64,000 nt of DNA from Providencia sp. (GTDB lineage: Bacteria > Pseudomonadota > Gammaproteobacteria > Enterobacterales > Enterobacteriaceae): positions 186,001 through 250,000 of the forward strand of contig NZ_DOEH01000015.1 of the NCBI RefSeq assembly GCF_003533305.1, read 5' to 3'. Numbering within the stretch: the stretch's first letter is position 1; every line of letters begins with the position of its first letter. Shown in pieces: positions 58,467 through 64,000 of this stretch. The position numbers and the translations under genes were made by a program. A model generated the notes under the pieces. It was not told the DNA's origin. It ran no database searches and saw only the letters and a program-made list of their open reading frames with translations.

Positions 58467-60509
58467 ATGAACAAGCTTCTTAAAATAGCACTTGTTGTTA
58501 GTTTAGCGACTTTCGGCAGTGCAATTGCTAATACTCAAGCAGTGACGCCAGTCACTGCTTCCCAGTTACCTGTTTTAAAACAGAATGTACAACATGGCAC
58601 AGTGAGTGAAAGAGTGAGTTCAAGATTCACTCGTTCCCATTATCGTCAGTTTGATTTAGATGAAGAGTTTTCTGGGAAAATATTTGACCGCTATCTGAAT
58701 ATGTTAGATTTCGGACATAATGTTTTACTTCAATCCGATGTAGACCAATATGCTAAAGATAAAGCAAAAGTTGGCCAGTGGCTTGAAGATGGCAAGTTAG
58801 ATAAATTTTATGACCTGTATAACCTTTCGCAACAAAGGCGTTTTGAACGATTTAAATATGCCCTTGCTCGTCTCGATCAGCCAATGAATCTTGATGCACA
58901 TGATTCAATAGAAGTTGATCGTTCGAAAGCGCCTTGGCCTAAAGATAATCAAGAACTTGATAAGCTTTGGGATCAAAAAGTACGATATGATTGGCTAAAT
59001 CTAAAACTCGCTGGCAAAGATGACAAAGAGATAAAAGAAAAGCTGACTAAACGTTATAATTTTGCTTTAAGGCGTTTGGCTCAGGCGCAAAGTGAGGATG
59101 TATTTCAACTCATTATTAATTCTTTTGCTCGTGAAATAGACCCTCACACCAGTTATCTTTCTCCGCGTAATACTGAGCAATTTAATTCTGAGATGAGCTT
59201 ATCACTCGAAGGGATTGGCGCAGTATTACAGCAAGATGACGAAAACACAGTCATTAACTCATTAGTTGCGGGCGGTCCTGCATCTAAAAGTAAAGAGCTG
59301 AAAGTAGGTGATAAAATTATTGGGGTCGGCCAAACTGGTAAGCCAATTGTTGATGTCGTTGGTTGGCGTCTTGATGATGTTGTCGCGCTAATTAAAGGCC
59401 CTAAAGGTAGTCAAGTACGGCTAGAGGTTGTTTCTGATACTAAAGGGGCTAAGCCACATATAGTCACTATAGTAAGGGAGCAGATCCGACTGGAAGATCG
59501 AGCTGTAAAACTGACAATTAAGCAACAAGGTAAAGATAAAGTTGCTGTATTAGACATTCCAGGTTTTTATGTTGGGTTAACTAATGATGTTAAAACTCAA
59601 CTGCAAAATATGGCAAAAGATAATGTATCAGCCTTGATTATTGATCTTCGAGGTAATGGTGGTGGTGCATTAACAGAAGCGGTTTCTTTATCTGGTTTGT
59701 TTATTCCTAAAGGTCCAGTTGTCCAAGTTAGAGATAACAACGGACAAGTTCGCCAAGACATAGATGATGACGATGTTGTTTATTACAAAGGCCCATTAGT
59801 CGTGCTTGTTGATCGTTTTAGCGCATCTGCATCAGAAATTTTTGCAGCAGCAATGCAAGATTATGGCAGAGCGTTAATTGTAGGTGAGCCAACTTTTGGT
59901 AAAGGTACCGTTCAGCAACACAGAAGCTTGAGCCGTGTTTATGATCAAATGTTAAAACCAGAATGGCCGTCGTTAGGCTCAGTACAATATACCATTCAGA
60001 AGTTTTATCGTGTTAACGGGGGTAGTACACAACGTGAAGGTGTAACACCTGATGTTGTCATGCCAACAGGGCAAGATCCTGCGGAAACAGGTGAGAGCTT
60101 TGAGGATAACGCGCTTCCTTGGGATAGTATTCCGCCTGCAAACTATACTAAGGCCGGTAATGTTGCTGGGGATTTATCTGTCATAAAAACCAAGCATTTA
60201 GATCGTATTAGCAAAGACCCTGAATTTAATTATATTGATGAAGATATTGCACGTTATAAGGTGAATAAAGAGAGTAAGAATCTGATATCACTTAATTATG
60301 CGGAGCGAGAAAAAGAAGATAATGAAATTGAAGCGACTAAGCTAAAACGCATAAATGAACGTAATTCCAAAGCAGGTAAACCATTACTTAAGTCACTTGA
60401 GGACTTACCTAAGGATTACGAAGGTCCAGATCCGTATTTGGATGAAACGGTTAAAATGGCAATAGATCTGGCTAAGCAGAATACCAAGATGCTATCTAAC
60501 CAAAAATAA
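58467..60509 (+). CDS. prc: Periplasmic tail-specific protease Prc (Tsp)
   Basis: A 680-residue periplasmic processing protease acting with NlpI, for example on the peptidoglycan endopeptidase MepS. A signal peptide (about 1-22) precedes an N-terminal helical domain; the PDZ domain (about 235-325, SLEGIGAVLQQ) and the S41 catalytic domain with Ser in DRFSASASEIF and Lys in TFGKGTVQQ follow, and a C-terminal domain rich in charged residues. Length matches E. coli (682). GGAGG precedes the ATG; the gene follows proQ in an operon and ends with a strong terminator. Confidence 0.96.
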   Translation: MNKLLKIALVVSLATFGSAIANTQAVTPVTASQLPVLKQNVQHGTVSERVSSRFTRSHYRQFDLDEEFSGKIFDRYLNMLDFGHNVLLQSDVDQYAKDKAKVGQWLEDGKLDKFYDLYNLSQQRRFERFKYALARLDQPMNLDAHDSIEVDRSKAPWPKDNQELDKLWDQKVRYDWLNLKLAGKDDKEIKEKLTKRYNFALRRLAQAQSEDVFQLIINSFAREIDPHTSYLSPRNTEQFNSEMSLSLEGIGAVLQQDDENTVINSLVAGGPASKSKELKVGDKIIGVGQTGKPIVDVVGWRLDDVVALIKGPKGSQVRLEVVSDTKGAKPHIVTIVREQIRLEDRAVKLTIKQQGKDKVAVLDIPGFYVGLTNDVKTQLQNMAKDNVSALIIDLRGNGGGALTEAVSLSGLFIPKGPVVQVRDNNGQVRQDIDDDDVVYYKGPLVVLVDRFSASASEIFAAAMQDYGRALIVGEPTFGKGTVQQHRSLSRVYDQMLKPEWPSLGSVQYTIQKFYRVNGGSTQREGVTPDVVMPTGQDPAETGESFEDNALPWDSIPPANYTKAGNVAGDLSVIKTKHLDRISKDPEFNYIDEDIARYKVNKESKNLISLNYAEREKEDNEIEATKLKRINERNSKAGKPLLKSLEDLPKDYEGPDPYLDETVKMAIDLAKQNTKMLSNQK

Positions 60510-60536
60510 ATTTATTCGGCTATAGATTATTCAATA

Positions 60537-60559
60537 AGCCAGCGAAAGCTGGCTTTTTT
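60537..60559 (+). terminator. Rho-independent terminator after prc
   Basis: Stem AGCCAGC / GCTGGCT with a GAAA tetraloop and six T. Confidence 0.93.
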
Positions 60560-60695
60560 GTGTGTATTACATTTACATTATTAGTTCACTGGCAATATTT
60601 AAAACTCTCAACTTCAATTAGTTATAGATTTCTTTACCTTTGCTTAATTTATCCTAAACTTTTAGGGTATGTTCCTTATTAATGAGGTAATGCCA

Positions 60696-61349
60696 ATGAA
60701 TAAATTATTTTTAGGATTGATTGCGGTTATCGTTATAGTGATTTCATCATTAGGTACCGCTAATGCAAGGAATTATCCTTGTTCAGGCAGTAAGGGTGGA
60801 ATTGATCGTTGTGATGGCGGCCAATTTATTTGTAATGATGGCTCAACGAGCCGCTCTGAACAGGTCTGTACTGTAGACTTAAAAAATTCAATTAACAGTA
60901 AAGCGGGTGTAGCTGGCGCGAGTGTTTCAAAGCCATCAAGCAAGCCTTCTGTAACAGAATCAATTAAAACGACGAGTGAAAAAGCAAATAAGAAGACCAG
61001 TGAAAAAATTGGCAAAGCATCAGATGACACTGCTGATAAAATTAAAGACGTAAAAAGTACGACCACGAAGAAAGTAGATAAAGAGCCACTAAAAGCGACA
61101 AAGGAAAAAATACCTAAGGATATTGATAAAGAATCTACTAAAGCAACAAAAGAAAAAGCGACCAAAGATACTGATAAAGACACGACTAAAGTGGTAAAGG
61201 ATAAAGCTGCTAAGGCGACTGGTACAGATACGACTAAAGCCACAAAAGAAAAAGTGACCAAAGCCGCTGATAAAGAAAAAACTAAAGTTGCAAAAGAGAA
61301 AACCGTAAAAGATACCAAAGAAAAAGCGCCAAAAAATACGACTAATTAA
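60696..61349 (+). CDS. Secreted YdcA-like protein with a Lys/Thr repeat tail
   Basis: A 217-residue secreted protein with two parts. After the signal peptide (1-24), residues 26-59 (NYPCSGSKGGIDRC, then FICNDGSTSRSEQVC) resemble the short E. coli protein YdcA, with four cysteines likely forming two disulfides; YdcA has no known function. Residues 60-127 are Ser/Lys-rich, and 128-207 consist of five 16-residue repeats with the pattern DKxxTKxTKEKxTKDT. The tail is strongly basic and probably disordered, like histone H1 or envelope-binding linkers. GAGG nine bases upstream favours ATG 60696 over two earlier ones. I know of no characterised protein with this combination. Confidence 0.75.
   Translation: MNKLFLGLIAVIVIVISSLGTANARNYPCSGSKGGIDRCDGGQFICNDGSTSRSEQVCTVDLKNSINSKAGVAGASVSKPSSKPSVTESIKTTSEKANKKTSEKIGKASDDTADKIKDVKSTTTKKVDKEPLKATKEKIPKDIDKESTKATKEKATKDTDKDTTKVVKDKAAKATGTDTTKATKEKVTKAADKEKTKVAKEKTVKDTKEKAPKNTTN
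61077..61316 (+). repeat. Five 48-bp tandem coding repeats
   Basis: Five in-frame 48-base units encode the 16-residue repeats. Unit starts: 61077, 61125, 61173, 61221, 61269; residues DKEPLKATKEKIPKDI, DKESTKATKEKATKDT, DKDTTKVVKDKAAKAT, GTDTTKATKEKVTKAA and DKEKTKVAKEKTVKDT. DNA identity between units is moderate, so the repeat is old or diversified rather than newly expanded. Confidence 0.85.
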
Positions 61350-61388
61350 CTTTAACCTATCGACATTTATCATTATTTTGAATAAATG

Positions 61389-61411
61389 CCATCTCATTTG
61401 ACGTGAGATGG
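61389..61411 (+). terminator. Hairpin after the YdcA-like gene
   Basis: Arms CCATCTCA and TGAGATGG with a seven-base loop, followed by TATTTTATT. A weak rho-independent terminator. Confidence 0.65.
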
Positions 61412-61813
61412 TATTTTATTGTCGTCATTGCATACTAATAGAGATAGTAAGAATGAATTAAATTTGATAAATAAAAAGTTAAATATGTGTCTCTAGTCTC
61501 ATGTTGTGTATAAGATGGCGGAAACTAGAGGGTTACTCATATGTATGCTGTTGATATCAAGCCTTGAATTTTAAAAGTTAATAATCTAGAAAATGAATGA
61601 TTATTTTTGTACTTTTAAAAACAGTGAGTTATCAGTATCATTTTATATAATATTGCAAGAAAACAATCTTTTTTGAGGCATCTATTCATATTATATGTAA
61701 AGTTATGTCGTTTTTTGCTTTTTTAATGTTAATTGACTTGAAATAGTGTGAAAAAACCTTATTTATAAAGTAAATTCTACGTGATATCTGTTTTTACCAA
61801 GGAATACATAAAA
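61412..61813. other. AT-rich region upstream of htpX
   Basis: About 400 bases without a gene. It should contain the htpX promoter; in E. coli this is controlled by CpxR, but no clear CpxR box was found by eye. Confidence 0.4.
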
Positions 61814-62695
61814 ATGATGAGAATTGTTTTATTCTTGCTCACAAACTTAGCGGTTATGTTTGTGTTTGGGATAATCTTAAGTTTAACGGGCATTCAAGGC
61901 AGTAGTGCTCAAGGTTTGTTGATCATGGCTGGGCTGTTTGGTTTTGGCGGTGCATTCATTTCTCTATTGATGTCTAAATGGATGGCACTTAAATCCGTTG
62001 GTGGTGAAGTTATTGAGTCACCTCGTAATGATGTAGAGAGATGGCTAATAAACACTGTAGGGCGTCAAGCACAACAGGTAGGTATTCAAATGCCTCAGGT
62101 TGCGATTTATCATGCGCCTGATATAAATGCATTTGCAACGGGAGCTCGCCGTGACGCATCTCTTGTTGCTGTTAGCACGGGCTTGTTAGAAAACATGAGC
62201 CGAGATGAGGCAGAAGCGGTTATTGCGCATGAGATTAGTCATATTGCTAATGGTGATATGGTGACAATGACGTTGCTTCAAGGTGTTGTGAATACCTTTG
62301 TTATCTTTATTTCTCGTATTATTGCACAGCTTGTTGCTGGGTTTATGTCAAACAATAATAATGAAAATGAAAGTAGCAACGGCAATCCCATGGTTTATTT
62401 TGCAGTTTCAATGGTATTAGAAATTGTATTTGGGATACTTGCTAGCATTATTACGATGTGGTTCTCTCGTCACCGCGAGTTTCATGCCGATGCGGGTTCT
62501 GCTCAGTTAGTGGGTAGAGAAAAAATGATAGCTGCGCTTCAACGATTAAAAACTAGCTATGAGCCACAAGAAGAAGGGCGTTTAATGGCATTTTGTATTA
62601 ATGGTCGCGGTAAAGCATTTAGTGAGTTATTTTTATCACATCCACCGTTAGACAAGCGTATTGAAGCGTTGCGCTCAGGACAGTATTTAAAATAG
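61814..62695 (+). CDS. htpX: Membrane-bound zinc metalloprotease HtpX
   Basis: A 293-residue M48 protease for quality control of inner-membrane proteins, cooperating with FtsH. Four hydrophobic segments (first two in residues 1-55) and the zinc site [10 protein letters not shown] (HExxH, near 140) with the third ligand in [10 protein letters not shown] are present. The start at 61814 ([15 protein letters not shown]) matches E. coli exactly in length; AAGGAA lies eleven bases upstream. It is preceded by no co-transcribed gene and followed by a terminator. Confidence 0.96.
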   Translation: MMRIVLFLLTNLAVMFVFGIILSLTGIQGSSAQGLLIMAGLFGFGGAFISLLMSKWMALKSVGGEVIESPRNDVERWLINTVGRQAQQVGIQMPQVAIYHAPDINAFATGARRDASLVAVSTGLLENMSRDEAEAVIAHEISHIANGDMVTMTLLQGVVNTFVIFISRIIAQLVAGFMSNNNNENESSNGNPMVYFAVSMVLEIVFGILASIITMWFSRHREFHADAGSAQLVGREKMIAALQRLKTSYEPQEEGRLMAFCINGRGKAFSELFLSHPPLDKRIEALRSGQYLK

Positions 62696-62743
62696 TATTT
62701 GCATAGATCAAATGACAAGTTAAATAATAATTTGAATGAAGTA

Positions 62744-62776
62744 AAAGCCACTCAAAATTTATTGAGTGGCTTTTTT
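62744..62776 (+). terminator. Rho-independent terminator after htpX
   Basis: Stem AAAGCCACTC / GAGTGGCTTT with a ten-base loop and six T. Confidence 0.9.
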
Positions 62777-62980
62777 ATGTTCAAAGGTATTTAATTTTTG
62801 GTATAGAAGCTTTTATTCAAAGGTTATGGACTAGAAATACTAACTTTTAGTACTGAATTATAAATATATATGAAATGTCTGTTTTAATTAGAAAATAGAG
62901 CTAAGTATATTTATCTAGTGATGAACGTGGAGTGCTAGCTAAATAGAGCGATATTGATCAGCTGACTTTAATTTTTTGAT

Positions 62981-63018
62981 AAAAAAAGCCCCCTTCATAG
63001 GGTTCTGAAGGGGGAGCT
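62981..63018 (-). terminator. Rho-independent terminator, minus strand, downstream of yecF
   Basis: On the minus strand, AGCTCCCCCTTCA pairs with TGAAGGGGGCT, followed by seven T. Lies 130 bases after yecF; the spacer 62777-63148 is otherwise empty. Confidence 0.82.
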
Positions 63019-63148
63019 AAATGAATAAAGAATGGTTTAATTCATGAACAAAGATAGGCTATTTCGATAAATGAAACTTAGTTATTTGTGCAGTATAAAC
63101 CGCTTTTATACGGTTATATGCTATAAATAGCATTTATCGCTAAATGTT

Positions 63149-63370
63149 CTATTGGCGATAGCCTGCTTTAATCTGCTCTAGTGTATTTTTATATGTTTCT
63201 GCTTGTTTTTCATCTTCAATTAATGCGACTTCTCTTTGCATTTTAATTAAAATTTTACCAGCATCTGCTTGGCCAATCGCTTTAAGCATATGTGTGACTA
63301 AATTTTTTAAACAAGTGATCTCATCCGCAAGGGTATTAACATCAGGCTCGGTAGGGAAATGGGTTTTCAT
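63149..63370 (-). CDS. yecF: DUF2594 protein YecF
   Basis: A 73-residue cytoplasmic helical protein matching E. coli YecF: LADEITCLKNLVTHMLKAIG (in parts), GQADAGKILIKM, EREVALIEDEKQAE-like and IKAGYRQ at the end. Function unknown; in E. coli it lies near sdiA. AAAGGAA precedes the ATG on the minus strand. Probably monocistronic with its own terminator. Confidence 0.92.
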   Translation of the reverse strand: MKTHFPTEPDVNTLADEITCLKNLVTHMLKAIGQADAGKILIKMQREVALIEDEKQAETYKNTLEQIKAGYRQ

Positions 63371-63603
63371 TTAGAGATTCCTTTAATAATAAACAGTAAT
63401 TCGCAGATTGTAGCACAGAAAAAATCCCGATGTGTTCTAACATAAGTGGTATTAATGATAATGTGGTAGAAATGGCTGTGCATGAGGATAGTATCAACAA
63501 GATTGTCTTATTTTTGTTATTAAAAGCATAAGTGGGCAATTTAATCTGAATGTTCAGCTGTATTTATTGAAAAGTAATAAGATTGAATATTGATTGTCTT
63601 GTA

Positions 63604-63609
63604 TTGACA
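63604..63609 (+). promoter_or_regulatory. Isolated TTGACA hexamer upstream of the CRP site
   Basis: A perfect -35 hexamer lies at 63604-63609, but at the ideal 17-base spacing only TTAAAA follows, so a promoter here is uncertain. The region 63371-63645 is otherwise AT-rich with no gene. Confidence 0.3.
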
Positions 63610-63645
63610 TTCTTAGTTAGAGCATCTTTAAAAAATGCCTCATAG

Positions 63646-63661
63646 TGTGATATGATTCACA
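63646..63661 (+). promoter_or_regulatory. Consensus CRP site upstream of the small ORF and sotB
   Basis: TGTGATATGATTCACA is a perfect CRP core (TGTGA-N6-TCACA). A TATAGC -10-like hexamer follows at 63670-63675. If that is the true -10, CRP centred near -29 would more likely repress than activate; an alternative start further on would permit activation. Confidence 0.75.
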
Positions 63662-63722
63662 TAATTCTCTATAGCATACACAAGGCGAAAATAAACATGT
63701 AGCGACGGCAACACGTAAAATT

Positions 63723-63848
63723 GTGCCTCGATACATTTTAGTCATCGTTAAAGTTGCTTTTATCTTAATCTCCCTTTTTGTTGTTTTGCGCAATGGTATT
63801 GTATTTTTTGTGCAGATTAACGCATGGAAAAATAAGGCTTGGTATTAG
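63723..63848 (+). CDS. Putative small hydrophobic membrane protein upstream of sotB
   Basis: A 41-codon frame starting at GTG 63723 (VPRYILVIVKVAFILISLFV as first 20 residues) encodes one strong membrane segment, a short polar loop (LRNG), a second hydrophobic patch and an aromatic end (WKNKAWY), stopping three bases before sotB. There is no ribosome site at the GTG. A good AAGG lies before an ATG at 63697, but that ATG is followed at once by TAG. In the +2-shifted frame from that ATG, the sequence runs ATATRKIVPRYILV without stop, so a single-base insertion would give a complete 50-residue gene. It could be a real small protein, a leader, or a frameshifted gene. Confidence 0.4.
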   Translation: MPRYILVIVKVAFILISLFVVLRNGIVFFVQINAWKNKAWY

Positions 63849-63851
63849 ACA

Positions 63852-64000
63852 ATGACTCAGGTTTCTAGAAAAACAGCATGGATAAGAGTTGTGATATTAG
63901 CAGTAGCTGCTTTTGTCTTTAATACAACAGAATTTGTGCCTGTGGCATTGTTAAGTGATATTGCTGAAGGTTTTGATATGACAGTGGCCCATACGGGGCT
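63852..64000 (+). CDS. sotB: Sugar efflux transporter SotB (N-terminal fragment at the window edge)
   Basis: The first 49 codons of a major-facilitator protein. [14 protein letters not shown] followed by [20 protein letters not shown] closely matches E. coli SotB (YdeA), an exporter of arabinose and other sugars or IPTG. Only the first membrane segment is included; the remainder lies beyond position 64000. No strong ribosome site precedes the ATG (the preceding frame ends at 63848, suggesting possible coupling). A CRP site is 190 bases upstream. Confidence 0.88.
   Translation, partial: MTQVSRKTAWIRVVILAVAAFVFNTTEFVPVALLSDIAEGFDMTVAHTG

Noticed and set aside
60773..61318. A 181-codon minus-strand frame rich in Val, Ser and Phe
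   Set aside because: Mirror image of the Lys/Thr repeat coding region of the YdcA-like gene, which has the signal peptide, ribosome site and family match.
1..64000. CRISPR arrays, prophage, insertion sequences, tRNA or rRNA genes
   Set aside because: Looked for regularly spaced direct repeats, transposase or integrase motifs and cloverleaf signatures on both strands; none was seen. The only tandem repeat is the coding one at 61077-61316.

Overview
The window is a chromosomal segment of an AT-rich gammaproteobacterium, most likely a member of the Morganellaceae and closest in character to Providencia or Proteus. Most proteins are readily matched from memory to Enterobacterales families: purC, tmcA, ypfN, dapE, maeB, xseA-guaB-guaA, rlmA-mntP-yobD-manZYX, sdaA-nudL-pabB-yoaH, holE, ftnA, yobA-yebZ-yebY, letB-letA-msrC-proQ-prc and htpX. 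Gene order follows the E. coli purC/dapE, guaBA and 40-41 min neighbourhoods, but with accessory blocks characteristic of Proteus and Providencia: a chaperone-usher fimbrial cluster with an MrpJ-like regulator, a Fur-regulated heme locus, and a lipoprotein amino-acid racemase. Genus identification is an inference; there is no rRNA or tRNA here, and I saw no insertion sequence, prophage or CRISPR array.

Layout. 1-7.4 kb: purC, then a convergent five-gene operon (PPC-domain protein plus an ECF vitamin-type transporter, S-T-A-A), then yeaL-tmcA and ypfN. 7.4-15.2 kb: accessory island between ypfN and the dapE operon, holding a long AT-rich gap, an XRE regulator, a four-gene fimbrial operon, a broken small secreted-protein gene and ybaN. 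15.2-21 kb: M15 peptidase-dapE-yffB operon, a NarP-like response regulator, and maeB. 21-27.5 kb: iron/heme locus chaN-tonB-oligopeptidase B-heme receptor with two Fur boxes. 27.5-32.2 kb: xseA diverging from guaB-guaA with a PurR box. 32.4-38.5 kb: GntR regulator, RspA-type dehydratase, CRP-site-linked PTS IIBC, lipoprotein racemase, ycdX. 38.9-49 kb: Asr-like peptide, rlmA, mntP with its manganese riboswitch, yobD, mannose PTS, serine deaminase, nudL-pabB, yoaH. 49-64 kb: yebF, holE, ftnA, copper genes, the SdsR sRNA, yebV, the LetAB lipid-transport pair, msrC, proQ-prc, a YdcA-like repeat protein, htpX, yecF and the start of sotB.

How genes work together: the heme locus combines outer-membrane uptake, TonB energy transduction and an apparently exported oligopeptidase. 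LetA/LetB form an envelope lipid bridge, here with six rather than seven MCE rings. ProQ and Prc are adjacent as in E. coli. The fimbrial set has one pilin, chaperone, usher and tip adhesin, with hairpins separating regulator from pilin and pilin from assembly genes. The most noteworthy unexplained items are the exported oligopeptidase in the heme operon, the ECF/PPC operon of unknown substrate, the six-ring LetB, the YdcA-like protein with five 16-residue repeats, the signal peptide separated from its mature domain by a stop codon, and a small hydrophobic reading frame between a perfect CRP site and sotB. All family assignments are from recognition of sequence, not from database searches.
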